DNA of 64,000 nt from Acidobacteriota bacterium (GTDB lineage: Bacteria; Acidobacteriota; Blastocatellia; Pyrinomonadales; Pyrinomonadaceae). Below the pieces are notes generated by a model. It had not been told where the DNA came from. It saw only the letters and a program-made list of their open reading frames with translations, and did no database searches. Positions 53,008 through 62,534 of this stretch are shown here, in pieces (positions within the stretch are counted from its first letter, which is position 1; every line of letters starts with the position of its first letter). Made by a program: the position numbers and the translations under genes. The stretch spans positions 124,001-188,000 of the forward strand of contig JAEWFC010000015.1 of NCBI GenBank assembly GCA_023389035.1, in the 5' to 3' direction.

Positions 53008-53457
53008 ATGGACGACTTTCTACGAATTTTATCGACCGTCGCGGACCGCATTGGTGCAACGGACGAGGGCAAGCTCGCGATGATCCGTGCGACCTGGCGG
53101 CGGGCCGCAGGCGAGATGCTAAGCCAGCGTGCACTGCCGGTGGCGTTAGACGGCACAAAATTATTGGTCGCGGTGGCGGATAGGATGTGGCAGCGGCAAT
53201 TGGCCCAGCACACCGCAGAATTGCTCTTCAAGCTGAATTCCACCTTGAAAGATCGCTCGGTTTCAGAGATAGGGTACATCATTGAGCCATCACTGTTCGC
53301 CAGGAAAGAAGTCAATGCGGAAACGACGAAACCGGTACGGGATACGGCCCACTTATCATCTGAGCTAGCTGCCGCTGCGGAATCGATCGGCGATCTGTCG
53401 CTGCGACGTCAGTTTCTCGCGGCGGCAGCAGCGTCACAAGCACGGAGGGTCACCTAA
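53008..53457 (+). CDS. DUF721 (DciA-like) protein
   Basis: 149 aa. The centre, ATWRRAAGEMLSQRALPVAL then LLVAVADRMWQRQLAQHTAE, matches the DUF721 pattern W-x-x-x-G ... L-x-V-x-x-x-x-x-W-x-x-x-L. DciA proteins help load the replicative helicase DnaB. The C-terminal half is Ala/Ser-rich and probably disordered. The stop lies 1 bp before gatC, so translational coupling is expected. Confidence 0.75.
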   Translation: MDDFLRILSTVADRIGATDEGKLAMIRATWRRAAGEMLSQRALPVALDGTKLLVAVADRMWQRQLAQHTAELLFKLNSTLKDRSVSEIGYIIEPSLFARKEVNAETTKPVRDTAHLSSELAAAAESIGDLSLRRQFLAAAAASQARRVT

Positions 53458-53458
53458 T

Positions 53459-53740
53459 ATGGACGTTAGAAAGATCGCAAAGCTCGCCCATCTCGAAATC
53501 TCTGACGATGAGGTAGCCCTTTATACACCGCAGATGGCCGGCATCGTCGGCTACGTTGAGCAGTTAAACGAGCTTGATCTTCAGGGAATAGAACCTATGC
53601 TTGGCGGCCTGACTTCGGAAGGCGAGCAGACCGAAACGATGCGTGATGATGTGCCGGGCGGGTCATTTACGCAGTCAGAAGCCCTGTCAGAGGCACCGTC
53701 AGGGGTTGATGGGCACTTTCAGGTTCCGAAGGTTTTATGA
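53459..53740 (+). CDS. gatC: Asp/Glu-tRNA(Asn/Gln) amidotransferase subunit C
   Basis: 93 aa. Small stabilising subunit of the GatCAB amidotransferase that turns Glu-tRNA(Gln) into Gln-tRNA(Gln). VRKIAKLAHLEISDDEVALY and GYVEQLNELD near residues 31-40 with the MRDDVPGGS segment are the family landmarks. A lipoprotein gene with ATGA overlap separates it from gatA. gatB is not in the window. Confidence 0.93.
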   Translation: MDVRKIAKLAHLEISDDEVALYTPQMAGIVGYVEQLNELDLQGIEPMLGGLTSEGEQTETMRDDVPGGSFTQSEALSEAPSGVDGHFQVPKVL

Positions 53741-54174
53741 GAGCGACCCGAAGTTTCGTCGCTTGCGCGATATTTCTTCTGATGACCGTAGCGTGCGAGG
53801 TTCCGAGCCTTGAGACGTCAGAGTGTACTGCTGCACGAGTCGGGGTTCGGGAATTCTACTCCTTCCATTTCGGCAACGACATGGCGTTTTCGACGGAGAA
53901 CCTGGATCTCCGAAAGCGTTTTCTATCGGACGCAATGTTGGAGAGAGTAAGTGGAACGCCGGACGGCATTGACCCGTTCACGACGGGTGATGCTGATTTC
54001 CCGCGAGCATTTCGTGTGGGTAAATGTACCGAGACCGATGGCCGTCAGGTGTTTGACGTGCTCATCTTTTGGCGAACGGACGAAGAGAATATTCAAAGAA
54101 AGATCACGGCGGCGATGGTGCGCGCTGACGATAAGTGGTTGATAGATCAAATAGATACGAAACCTAACAAATGA
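53737..54174 (+). CDS. Predicted lipoprotein inserted between gatC and gatA
   Basis: 145 aa with a signal ([16 protein letters not shown]) and lipobox ending at C20. The exported part ([20 protein letters not shown] ... [20 protein letters not shown]) resembles small DUF3828-like lipoproteins. It shares 4-bp ATGA overlaps with both gatC and gatA, so ribosomes reading the cytoplasmic enzyme must also make this envelope protein. Function unknown. Confidence 0.75.
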   Translation: MRATRSFVACAIFLLMTVACEVPSLETSECTAARVGVREFYSFHFGNDMAFSTENLDLRKRFLSDAMLERVSGTPDGIDPFTTGDADFPRAFRVGKCTETDGRQVFDVLIFWRTDEENIQRKITAAMVRADDKWLIDQIDTKPNK

Positions 54175-55565
54175 TCAGGGAAACGATCCGAAAAAGTCTC
54201 GATAACGCAGAACGATTGAATGACGGCCTGAACAGCTTTCTGTCGATCGAACGTGACCACGCCCTTGAACGAATTGACGAACTGGAGTCTTCCGAACCCT
54301 CAAGCGGCGTTTTCGGAACCCCGATCGCAATAAAAGACAATATATGCACACGCGGACTCCGAACCTCTTGCGGTTCGCGGATACTCGAAAGCTACCGAGC
54401 TCACTACGACGCTACTGCGATCCGTCGGCTGAATGAAGCCGGTGCTGTGGTTGTAGGTAAGACCAATATGGACGAGTTCGCGATGGGTTCTTCGAATGAG
54501 AATTCCGCGTTCGGCACCGTCAAAAACCCTTGGGACCTGAATCGTGTACCGGGCGGAAGTTCCGGAGGGTCCGCAGTGGCAGTCGCTTCCGGTGTCGTTC
54601 CTGTATCTCTCGGTTCGGAAACCGGGGGTTCGGTCCGCCAGCCCGCATCGCTCTGCGGTATCATCGGCCTAAAACCGACTTACGGACGGATTTCGAGGTA
54701 CGGACTGGTTGCGTTCGCGTCGTCGCTGGACAGTATCGGTATCTTTGGGCAAAACAGCAAGGATACCGCCAAGGTTTTGCGTGTAATAGCCGGCCGTGAT
54801 GAACTTGATGCGACATCAGCCGATGTACCGGTGCCCGACTATGCAGCGACGATCGGAGACGATATCAAGGGCACCAGGATCGGTGTGCCGCGTGAACTGC
54901 TTGGTGAGGGCGTGGACCCTGACGTTCTCGATGCGGTGGAGGGTTCGATAGAGAATTTCAAGGGCCTTGGTGCCGAGATCGTTGACGTCGAGATCCCCTA
55001 TGCAAAATACGGCATAGCGGTCTATTACATTATCGCGACAGCCGAGGCGTCCTCCAATCTTGCACGGTTCGATGGTGTGCGATACGGATTCCGGGCCGAA
55101 GGTGCTCACGAGCTGCGGGCGATGTATTCTAAGACCCGCGAAGAAGGCTTCGGGGCTGAGGTCAAGCGACGGATCATGCTTGGGACTTACGTGCTTTCAA
55201 GCGGCTATTACGACGCCTATTACGCGAAAGCGCAGAAGGTCCGCGCGTTGGTAAAGCACGACTACATCAAGGCATTTCAGAAATGCGATGCGATACTTAC
55301 ACCGACCTCGCCGACCACCGCTTTCAAGATCGGCGAACGGACGGACGACCCGCTGGCGATGTATTTGAGCGATATTTACACGGTCTCGGCTAACTTGGCA
55401 GGCGTGCCGGCGATAAGCATTCCGAGCGGCCTGTCGTCAGATGGGCTTCCTATCGGAACCCAGCTAGTAGGTAATTTCTGGTCGGAAGCAAAGCTGTTGA
55501 ACATGGCCCACGTGTACGAGACGACTCATCCTCTAGGCTCAAAGCCTAAGGTATTCGCTGGCTAG
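54171..55565 (+). CDS. gatA: Asp/Glu-tRNA(Asn/Gln) amidotransferase subunit A
   Basis: 464 aa. Amidase-signature glutaminase that releases ammonia for tRNA amidation. [12 protein letters not shown] near residues 51-62 gives the catalytic lysine, [14 protein letters not shown] near 127-140 the cis-serine and [16 protein letters not shown] near 149-164 the nucleophile serine. Start ATG overlaps the lipoprotein stop. Normal length; the C-terminal [20 protein letters not shown] matches the family. Confidence 0.96.
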   Translation: MIRETIRKSLDNAERLNDGLNSFLSIERDHALERIDELESSEPSSGVFGTPIAIKDNICTRGLRTSCGSRILESYRAHYDATAIRRLNEAGAVVVGKTNMDEFAMGSSNENSAFGTVKNPWDLNRVPGGSSGGSAVAVASGVVPVSLGSETGGSVRQPASLCGIIGLKPTYGRISRYGLVAFASSLDSIGIFGQNSKDTAKVLRVIAGRDELDATSADVPVPDYAATIGDDIKGTRIGVPRELLGEGVDPDVLDAVEGSIENFKGLGAEIVDVEIPYAKYGIAVYYIIATAEASSNLARFDGVRYGFRAEGAHELRAMYSKTREEGFGAEVKRRIMLGTYVLSSGYYDAYYAKAQKVRALVKHDYIKAFQKCDAILTPTSPTTAFKIGERTDDPLAMYLSDIYTVSANLAGVPAISIPSGLSSDGLPIGTQLVGNFWSEAKLLNMAHVYETTHPLGSKPKVFAG

Positions 55566-57257
55566 CTACTGAATACGCATCTGCGAGTACTCGCGATTGC
55601 GGGCCACCGCACCGATGTCGATCGTCGGGAGAATGTTCCGCCACCGCGTCTTATCTGCAAGCAGTTTCTCGATCTCGGGCTGAGGAAGAGGGCGCGAAAA
55701 TAGATATCCTTGACCGAACTCACACCCCAATACCCGCAGCTGATGAAACTGGTGAATGCTCTCGATGCCCTCTGCTATCACACTTAATTTCAAGGCTTTA
55801 GCGAGAGCGATCACCGTTCGGACTATCTCGCCGTTCTCGGTTCCCTCCTCCATCGCACTAACGAAAGACCGGTCGATCTTGAGCGTATGGATAGGAAAGC
55901 GATGAAGGTAACTGAGGCTCGAATAGCCGGTTCCAAAATCGTCGATGCTTATTTTTACTCCCAGTTCTTTGAGCTCCTTCAACACTTCTACTACCGATTC
56001 AGCGTTGTCCATTACGGCGGATTCCGTGATCTCCAACTTAAGGCAGCCGGGCTGAATGCCGCTTTCCATTAGGATCGAGCGAACATTCCCCACGACATTG
56101 GGCTTTGTCAGAAAGCCCGAGGAAAGGTTCACACTTATCACAGCCCTAGGGCCTATTTTTCGTTCGTATTGCCATTGATAAAGCTGTCTGCAGGCCTCTC
56201 GCAACAGCAAATCGGTCATTGGGATAAGAAGACCTGTATTTTCCGCAACCGAAATGAACTCGTTCGGGGTGATAAGTCCGCGATTGGGATGATTCCAGCG
56301 TACCAGTGCCTCAAATCCCATGAGGCTCACATCATCCATATCGACGATCGGCTGATAGTAAAGCTCAAATTCACTGCGGGCTACAGCGAGCCTGAGGTCA
56401 GTCTCGAGCTGCAAAAGCGAGACAGCGCGGGCGTGCATTATCTTGTCGAAAACTATCACGCTCTGAGCGGTCTCTTTAGCACAATACATCGCGATATCAG
56501 CGTCGCGGATGAGATCTTCGGGCTCAGAGTAGCGATCATCCGCAATGGCTATACCTACGCTTACGCTTGTAAAAAGCTGACGATCGGTGAGTTCGAACGG
56601 ATGAGCGAGGCTCCGGCACACGATCGCCGCGAAGTCTTCGGCAACGCCCGCAGATACAGGGCCGTAGATCAGAATGGCGAATTCGTCTCCGCTGAAACGG
56701 CCGACGACGCCTCTATCGCCGATAACGGTCACCAGCCGTGCGGCAACCTCGCGGATCAGCTCGTCTCCGATGGAATGCCCTAGACTGTCGTTAACGGTCT
56801 TAAAGCGGTCAAGGTCAAGGTAAAGCAGCCCTATCTGGCTGCCTTCTTTAACTTTGGCGGCGATGAGATCGACGAATTTGTTGCGGTTCGCAAGGCCTGT
56901 CAGCGAATCATGGAGTGCGGCGTGTCTAAAACGCTCGCGGCTTTCACGGAGAAGCATGCTGCTCCGTTCGAGTTCGCTTACGTAGTGCTGCAGCTCGGCC
57001 AAATGCGTCTCAGCCATCTCCGCACGAAAGCGCTCCGCGGTTTCCGAAGAAGCCGCTTTCTCCTTTATTCTCCGCACATAGCGGAAATGTCGTGAGGCTA
57101 TAAGTGCGAACGAAGCGATGGCTAGAACTGTCATTGCAACGGCAATAACAGTACTGCCGTATAGCACGGACAGTGCGGCCGCACCTGTTGTGACGAAGGC
57201 CAGAGCGGGCAAGACTAATGTGAGGTAAAAGCCGTCGAGCTTATCCTGTTTGTTCAT
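55566..57257 (-). CDS. Membrane GGDEF-EAL protein
   Basis: 563 aa. Two N-terminal membrane helices (FYLTLVLPALAFVTTGAAAL, STVIAVAMTVLAIASFALIA), a coiled coil to about residue 110, then a GGDEF domain with SGDEFAILIYG near 205 and an EAL domain with FEALVRWNHPNRG near 311-323. Residues for c-di-GMP hydrolysis look present (EITESAVMDN, DDFGTGYSSLSYLHRFP). SGDEF is compatible with cyclase activity. Net action on c-di-GMP cannot be inferred. No sensory domain besides the membrane part. Its 3' end abuts the convergent gatA stop. Confidence 0.93.
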   Translation of the reverse strand: MNKQDKLDGFYLTLVLPALAFVTTGAAALSVLYGSTVIAVAMTVLAIASFALIASRHFRYVRRIKEKAASSETAERFRAEMAETHLAELQHYVSELERSSMLLRESRERFRHAALHDSLTGLANRNKFVDLIAAKVKEGSQIGLLYLDLDRFKTVNDSLGHSIGDELIREVAARLVTVIGDRGVVGRFSGDEFAILIYGPVSAGVAEDFAAIVCRSLAHPFELTDRQLFTSVSVGIAIADDRYSEPEDLIRDADIAMYCAKETAQSVIVFDKIMHARAVSLLQLETDLRLAVARSEFELYYQPIVDMDDVSLMGFEALVRWNHPNRGLITPNEFISVAENTGLLIPMTDLLLREACRQLYQWQYERKIGPRAVISVNLSSGFLTKPNVVGNVRSILMESGIQPGCLKLEITESAVMDNAESVVEVLKELKELGVKISIDDFGTGYSSLSYLHRFPIHTLKIDRSFVSAMEEGTENGEIVRTVIALAKALKLSVIAEGIESIHQFHQLRVLGCEFGQGYLFSRPLPQPEIEKLLADKTRWRNILPTIDIGAVARNREYSQMRIQ

Positions 57258-57386
57258 GCATCAGGGTTGGAACCGGTTTATGAACTGAGAGCGGTTAGGC
57301 AGGAACCTCCGGGGGCAAGGAAAATTCCCGGAATCAAAATGATAGCTGAAGTTTCGCGAAATTGATAGACTTTTTTTCGCAAGAAA

Positions 57387-57409
57387 AAGCGGGCCATAAA
57401 GACCCGCTT
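57387..57409 (-). terminator. Intrinsic terminator after the S9 oligopeptidase gene
   Basis: On the minus strand AAGCGGGTC/GGCCCGCTT with a 5-nt loop is followed by TTTTTC, 37 bp after the gene's stop codon. Confidence 0.85.
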
Positions 57410-57445
57410 AGGTACCGCCAAATTACTTCGTTAGACGCTTTTACG

Positions 57446-59569
57446 CTATTTCGTGATGCCGACCTGAGTTAGGGCGTAGGCATAACCGAACGCGACCTCT
57501 TTAAGGCGGTCGTAGCGGCCCGAAGAGCCGCCGTGGCCCGCACCCATATTGGTCTTCAGCAAAATGACGTTGTCGTCCGTCTTCAGCTCACGCAGCTTGG
57601 CTACATACTTTGCACCTTCCCAATACGGCACCTGACTGTCGTTGAGCGAGATCTCGACGAGCATATTCGGATAGTTTTTGGCCGTTATATTCTCGTAAGG
57701 AGAGTAGGTGTACATATAGTCCCAAGCCTTCTTTTCATTGGGGTTACCCCATTCTATCCACTCCTCGGTCGTCAGCGGAAGAGTATCGTCGAGCATTGTA
57801 TTCATGACGTCGACGAAGGGCACTTGAACGATCGCGGCTTTGAAAAGCTCCGGGGCCTGATTCATTACTGCACCAAGAAGCAGGCCACCTGCTGAACCGC
57901 CCTGGATGACCAGTCTGTCGTTTGCGGTGTACTTATTCGAAATGAGCCACTTTGCCGAATCGACGAAGTCGTTGAAAGTGTTCATTTTCTTGAACATACG
58001 GCCTTCCTGACGCCATTTTTCGCCGAGCTCGGCGCCGCCGCGGATGTGGGCGATCGCGTAGATCATGCCTCTGTCAACGAGGCTGAGGCGAGCCGTCGAA
58101 AAGCTAGGGCTCATCGAGACGCCGTATGAACCATAGGCGTAAAGAAGCATTGGGGCTTTGCCGTCAAGCTTGGTCCCTTTCTTCATAACTATTGAAATAG
58201 GTACCTTTACGCCGTCGCGAGCATCAGCCCAAACACGCACGGTCTCATACTGCGTTTTATCGTAGCCGCTGGGGATCTCCTGCTGTTTTATGAGCTTGCT
58301 TTGGCGGGTGCCGAGATCAAACTCGTAGGTGGACAACGGCGTGATCATCGATGAATAACCGTAGCGAATGACCTTGGTGTCGTACTCCGGGTTGAAGCTA
58401 AGTCCCATCGTGTAAACGCTTTCGGGGGTCTCGATGCGGGCTGACGCGCGGCGTGTACGCATGTCCATGACCTTTAAATATTCGAGACCATTCTGACGTT
58501 CCGAGACGACCGCGTAGTCCTTAAAGAAGTCGATATCATCGATCTTGATATCCGGATCGTGGGGAATGAATTCCTTCCAATTCCGCTCACCCGGATCTGA
58601 CGCAGAGGCACGCATAACCCTGAAATTCTCAGCGTTTTTGTTGGTTACGAAGAAGAATTCACCATTGTTGAAATCCGCCGAATATTCATGGCCTTCGCGG
58701 CGCGGGGCGATGACCTTAAACTTGCCCGTCGGGTCCGCTGCGGGCAGGTAATGATATTCCCGCATTGTCTTGGCAAATGAGCCTAGAAAGTACATTTTAC
58801 GGTCACGCGAACGGCTGATGCCGACGTTGAAATAAACGTCTTTTTCCTCAAAAAGGAGCTCATCAGGCCCGGTGGTGCCGACGGTGTGGCGGTACACTTT
58901 GTCGGTACGCTTTGTCTCCGCATCTTCTTGTGCATAAAAGAGATACTTGCCGTCCGGAGACCATTCGATCGAGGTTACACGTTCGATAGAATCGGGAAGC
59001 AATTCGCCGGTCTTGAGATCCTTGATCTGTAGTTTGTATTGGCGGTAGCCGGTAGTGTCGACAGCATAGGCCAACATATTCCCGTCATCTGACGGCTCGA
59101 AATTGCCTATTGCAAAGTACTTATAGCCCTCGGCCATCTTATTTTGGTCGAGAAGAACGACGGCGTCCTTACCGTCCTGAGTGCGGCTGCGAAGGTATGT
59201 AGGGTACTGTTTGCCTTCTTCCGTGCGGGTAAAATACCAGTAGTCGCCGAGACGGTACGGAACGCTTAGGTCGGTCTGCTTTATGCGGCCGAGCATTTCG
59301 TTGTAAAGATTGTCAACAAAGGCCTTATGCCGGCCCATGTGATGCTCGGTGTAGGCGTTTTCGGCCTCGAGATACTTGATTATCTCGGGGTTCTTCTTTT
59401 CTTCACGATCACGCAGCCAGGCATAGTTATCCGTGATCTCGTAACCGTGTATTTTCAACACTTTAGGCTCTTTTTTGGGGACAGGTGGCTTCATATCATT
59501 TTGGGCAAGAACGGAGCTGCCCGAAGTTACGATAATAATCACCGCAACAGTACACAACAAACCTCGCAT
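57446..59569 (-). CDS. Prolyl oligopeptidase-family serine peptidase (S9A, oligopeptidase B-like)
   Basis: 707 aa with a signal peptide (TVAVIIIVTSGSSVLAQ), then a seven-bladed beta-propeller and an alpha/beta hydrolase. The catalytic serine sits in IQGGSAGGLLLG near residue 550, the aspartate in LNDSQVPYW near 637 and the histidine in GAGHGGSSGR near 673. It cleaves short peptides, for oligopeptidase B after basic residues. Start ATG 59569 with AAGGAG upstream. Export suggests a periplasmic role. Confidence 0.9.
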   Translation of the reverse strand: MRGLLCTVAVIIIVTSGSSVLAQNDMKPPVPKKEPKVLKIHGYEITDNYAWLRDREEKKNPEIIKYLEAENAYTEHHMGRHKAFVDNLYNEMLGRIKQTDLSVPYRLGDYWYFTRTEEGKQYPTYLRSRTQDGKDAVVLLDQNKMAEGYKYFAIGNFEPSDDGNMLAYAVDTTGYRQYKLQIKDLKTGELLPDSIERVTSIEWSPDGKYLFYAQEDAETKRTDKVYRHTVGTTGPDELLFEEKDVYFNVGISRSRDRKMYFLGSFAKTMREYHYLPAADPTGKFKVIAPRREGHEYSADFNNGEFFFVTNKNAENFRVMRASASDPGERNWKEFIPHDPDIKIDDIDFFKDYAVVSERQNGLEYLKVMDMRTRRASARIETPESVYTMGLSFNPEYDTKVIRYGYSSMITPLSTYEFDLGTRQSKLIKQQEIPSGYDKTQYETVRVWADARDGVKVPISIVMKKGTKLDGKAPMLLYAYGSYGVSMSPSFSTARLSLVDRGMIYAIAHIRGGAELGEKWRQEGRMFKKMNTFNDFVDSAKWLISNKYTANDRLVIQGGSAGGLLLGAVMNQAPELFKAAIVQVPFVDVMNTMLDDTLPLTTEEWIEWGNPNEKKAWDYMYTYSPYENITAKNYPNMLVEISLNDSQVPYWEGAKYVAKLRELKTDDNVILLKTNMGAGHGGSSGRYDRLKEVAFGYAYALTQVGITK

Positions 59570-59768
59570 TTTAATATTGCTCCTTTGAGAAAGAATGGAT
59601 CTGATGACTATTCTACGCTATTTCCCGCAGACATGTTTCGATGGCTAACTCGGACTCAAGTTCGACATAAGGCTCGTTGCGCTATTTGGGTCGGCCCCGC
59701 GGTTGGCACCGCCCGGATCACCAAGATCTCGATAGCGGTTTTGCCGAATGCCACCAATCCGCAAAAAA

Positions 59769-59933
59769 GCGCGCATTTTGGTGACGCAGCGAATGCTGCG
59801 ACGCCGGAAGCGTGTCATTTTGACACAATCACGGGAGATTTCCGTGTGTCATTTTTGCCCGGGGTGTGTCGCATCGACACAGCCTTTCATCTCGTGCAAA
59901 TCGTGCATTTTGCGCAAAGTGGGACATTTCGCG
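59769..59933. repeat. Cluster of short inverted repeats with a CATTTTG-like core
   Basis: In the 508-bp gap upstream of the peptidase gene (59570-60077), perfect dyads GTGTCA-TTT-TGACAC (59812-59826) and GTGTCG-CAT-CGACAC (59866-59880) and weaker versions at about 59770, 59846, 59903 and 59921 recur. No gene is supported in the gap. They may be operators or remnants of a degraded repeat array. Confidence 0.45.
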
Positions 59934-60024
59934 CATATCTCGCGATCTACGCATCGGGACCGCGGTCAGGCGTGATACAAAGTTTCCCGACAGCGAGATC
60001 TTTGAAAATTGAATAACGAAAAAA

Positions 60025-60050
60025 GGGCCGGACGACTTTGCGTCCGGCCC
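60025..60050 (-). terminator. Intrinsic terminator after the kinase-like gene
   Basis: Perfect 10-bp stem GGGCCGGACG/CGTCCGGCCC with 6-nt loop, followed on the minus strand by TTTTTTCG, 27 bp after the stop. Confidence 0.92.
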
Positions 60051-60077
60051 TGTGAAACGATCCGTTCGGATCTAGAG

Positions 60078-61064
60078 CTAATTAACGCTTTCGGACGCCG
60101 CAGGTCGTGTCGCGGCGTCGAGAGCGGCTATGCGAGCTTTGACGGTGGCAGTATAGAGAGCGATGTCTTCGTCGGAGTAGTTAGCCGCACGAAACGCGTC
60201 CGAGATCTGCTTGTCGCTAAGCTGAACCAATAGGTCAGCCAGCCATCGGGCGTCGCTTACCTTGATGCCCTGCATCAGGTGATCGGCCTTGCCGCGATAG
60301 TTCAGCATCAAGGTGTCGCCCTCGACGGCCTTGATAAAGACCTCGTCAGCAAAATGTTCGGCTTTTCCAACGCTGCGGCCTGAACGGCTGTCGCTCGACT
60401 TCGCCAGCCGGCCAAATGACGAGCCGAGATCGCTGATGATGTAATACTGCCGGCCATTCTTATTCAGAATGACGTTGTTCTCGTCCTTGAGGTCCCAGTT
60501 ATTGATCAGTGCCATCATCAGTTTCAGGCCTTCAAATTCCTTGGTCCCTTTGAACGGATTGTCAGCCCATGCCCACCGGTCGCCGCGCTTTATTTCGGGC
60601 GAGCGGGCTTCAAATCTGGCGTTTCGATAATTGCCGACCTTTTCGATATTCAGCCGTTCGACGATCTGATCGATCTCCGTGTGGTAGCCGATCGCCCACA
60701 TTAGACGGGTTGCCGCCACTTCGGCACGCGATTCATCGGCGATCTTCGCGACCCACTCGACACCGTTACCGTCTTTCAGGCGATATTTAATGTTGTTTCC
60801 GCCCGGCTGTTTCCCGAGATATTCCATGCCTTCGAGCTTCGGCGCCAAGGTTCCCGGGCCGACATAAAGGTCGCGGCTCGGAATATCGACCGGTTCCCAA
60901 AGGATCGGGCCCGTGACCGCGGCGTCGGCCACAGGAGTTTGCCCACGCACTGTGAACACGGACACGAGCCCAATTATCAATACGGATAAGAGCGAGAGAT
61001 AAAAGAATCGTTTTTCAAACGACATATTCCGTCGTGAAAATGCTTTTTGAAATGATAACGACAT
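60078..61064 (-). CDS. Secreted or membrane-anchored protein with a kinase-like core
   Basis: 328 aa from ATG 61064, chosen for AAGGGGA 9 bp upstream; a GTG 63 bp earlier is less likely. N-terminal signal or anchor (FFYLSLLSVLIIGLVSVFTV). The core has kinase-like signs: VAKIADE (K107) as a possible ATP-binding lysine, then INNWDLKDENNVIL (D191, N196) in the place of the catalytic loop and ISDLGSSFG (D212) in that of the DFG motif. This resembles secreted Fam20C/CotH/HipA-type kinases only in outline. Activity is an inference; the family was not recognised. Confidence 0.6.
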   Translation of the reverse strand: MSLSFQKAFSRRNMSFEKRFFYLSLLSVLIIGLVSVFTVRGQTPVADAAVTGPILWEPVDIPSRDLYVGPGTLAPKLEGMEYLGKQPGGNNIKYRLKDGNGVEWVAKIADESRAEVAATRLMWAIGYHTEIDQIVERLNIEKVGNYRNARFEARSPEIKRGDRWAWADNPFKGTKEFEGLKLMMALINNWDLKDENNVILNKNGRQYYIISDLGSSFGRLAKSSDSRSGRSVGKAEHFADEVFIKAVEGDTLMLNYRGKADHLMQGIKVSDARWLADLLVQLSDKQISDAFRAANYSDEDIALYTATVKARIAALDAATRPAASESVN

Positions 61065-61154
61065 TGCGATAGTCCCCTTGTTGAATTTCGTCGGGTTCTG
61101 TACGAATCCCGAACATCTGACCCGCACTACCGCAACAACCGTTCCAAACGAAAA

Positions 61155-61176
61155 AAGCCCCGCAAAAGCGAGGCTT
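61155..61176 (-). terminator. Intrinsic terminator after citrate synthase
   Basis: AAGCC-C-CGC/GCG-A-GGCTT stem with one mismatch and AAAA loop, followed on the minus strand by TTTTTTCG, 24 bp past the gltA stop. Confidence 0.85.
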
Positions 61177-61199
61177 TTCTCAGATCCGGAACCGTCCGC

Positions 61200-62339
61200 C
61201 TAACGCTCGGCGATCGGAACGTATTTCTGATCACGGGCACCGATATACTCAGCACGCGGGCGGATCAGCTTGTTGTTGGCGTACTGCTCTAGAATGTGAC
61301 CGGTCCAACCCGAGATGCGGCTGACGGCGAAGATCGGCGTGTAAAGATCGAGCGGAATTCCCATCAGGTAGTAGGTCGATGCCGAATAGAAATCGACGTT
61401 CGGGTACATTCCCTTTTTCTCGAGCATCAGCTTTTCGATCCGCTGCGACATATCGAACCATTTCTGCTCGCCCTTGCGGTCGGCCATCGTCTTTGAGAAT
61501 TTTCGCAGCCAGGTCGCACGTGGGTCCTCGGTCTTATAGACGGCGTGGCCGATGCCCATGATCTTTTTCTTATTGGCGAGAGCGTTATCAACGAAATCAT
61601 CGATCTTTGACGGATCGTCGATCTCGATGAGCATCTTCATCACATTGGTGTTAGCACCGCCGTGCAGTGGCCCGGCGAGTGCCGCGATCCCGGCGGTCAC
61701 CGCACCGTACATATCGGCGAGCGTTCCTGCGACCACACGGGTCGTAAAGGTCGAAGCGTTCAGCTCGTGATCGGCGTGGAGGATGAGAGCAATGTCGAAC
61801 ATCCGAGCCTCTTCTGCATCCGCCTTTTCGCCGCGAAGCATATAGAGGAAGTTCTCCGCGATCGACAGGTTCACGTCAGGTGCGACCACTTCCTTACCAT
61901 TGCGAATGCGGTCCCAAGCCGCGGCGATCGTACCGATCTGCCCGGTGACCTTGATCGCAGCCTTAGTGGCATTTTCGCGGTCGGTTCCGTGGCCGTCCTT
62001 ATCGAAAAAGTCGAGCGAAGAAACCGCGGTCCGAAGCACATCCATCGGGTCGGCATCTTTCGGGAACTGCTTCATCAGGTCGATCACTGCGGACGGCACT
62101 TCGTAGTTTGCCCGGAGCTGTTCGGTCAATCCGTCGAGCTCTTCCTGCTTAGGCAGGCGGCCGTTCCAGAGCAGGTAAACCACCTCTTCAAAGGTCGAGT
62201 GCTCAGCAAGATCGTGGATATCGTAGCCCTGATATATTAGTTTTCCTTCTTCGCCATTTACGTCGCCGATCGCGCTCTGGGCGGCGACTACGCCACGCAA
62301 TCCGGCTGTGGCGGCGGTCGTTTCTGTTCCTGTGCTCAT
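61200..62339 (-). CDS. gltA: Citrate synthase
   Basis: 379 aa. Condenses acetyl-CoA and oxaloacetate. ILHADHELNASTFTTRVVAG near residues 189-208, AGPLHGGANTNVMKM near 222-236 and GIGHAVYKTEDPRATWL near 263-279 hold the two catalytic histidines; VDFYSASTYYLMGIP near 319 carries the aspartate. The short, non-allosteric type; 2-methylcitrate synthase activity cannot be excluded from sequence. ATG 62339 with AAAGGAT upstream. Confidence 0.93.
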   Translation of the reverse strand: MSTGTETTAATAGLRGVVAAQSAIGDVNGEEGKLIYQGYDIHDLAEHSTFEEVVYLLWNGRLPKQEELDGLTEQLRANYEVPSAVIDLMKQFPKDADPMDVLRTAVSSLDFFDKDGHGTDRENATKAAIKVTGQIGTIAAAWDRIRNGKEVVAPDVNLSIAENFLYMLRGEKADAEEARMFDIALILHADHELNASTFTTRVVAGTLADMYGAVTAGIAALAGPLHGGANTNVMKMLIEIDDPSKIDDFVDNALANKKKIMGIGHAVYKTEDPRATWLRKFSKTMADRKGEQKWFDMSQRIEKLMLEKKGMYPNVDFYSASTYYLMGIPLDLYTPIFAVSRISGWTGHILEQYANNKLIRPRAEYIGARDQKYVPIAER

Positions 62340-62534
62340 AATAATTTATCCTTTGAAAACAATGGTTTTTGAACTATTTAGGATATCAAACGGTGTGAAT
62401 AGTTACAAATAATCCGTCTTTTCGCCCACAATATTTTTTATACCACGCCGGCTCGCCGCCTGTACGCTCTGGAAAGGTCGATTCGGTATGCAGCGACTTT
62501 ATCCTTTTCGGGTTCTGCATTATTCTTTATGAGA

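Noticed and set aside
56640..56700. SGDEF as an inactive GGDEF domain
   Set aside because: Serine in the first place is found in active cyclases, so the change alone does not show loss of activity.
59327..60016. Long + strand frame across the peptidase upstream region
   Set aside because: Its first half is antisense to the peptidase gene and the rest covers the palindrome cluster; no start signal and no recognisable protein pattern.
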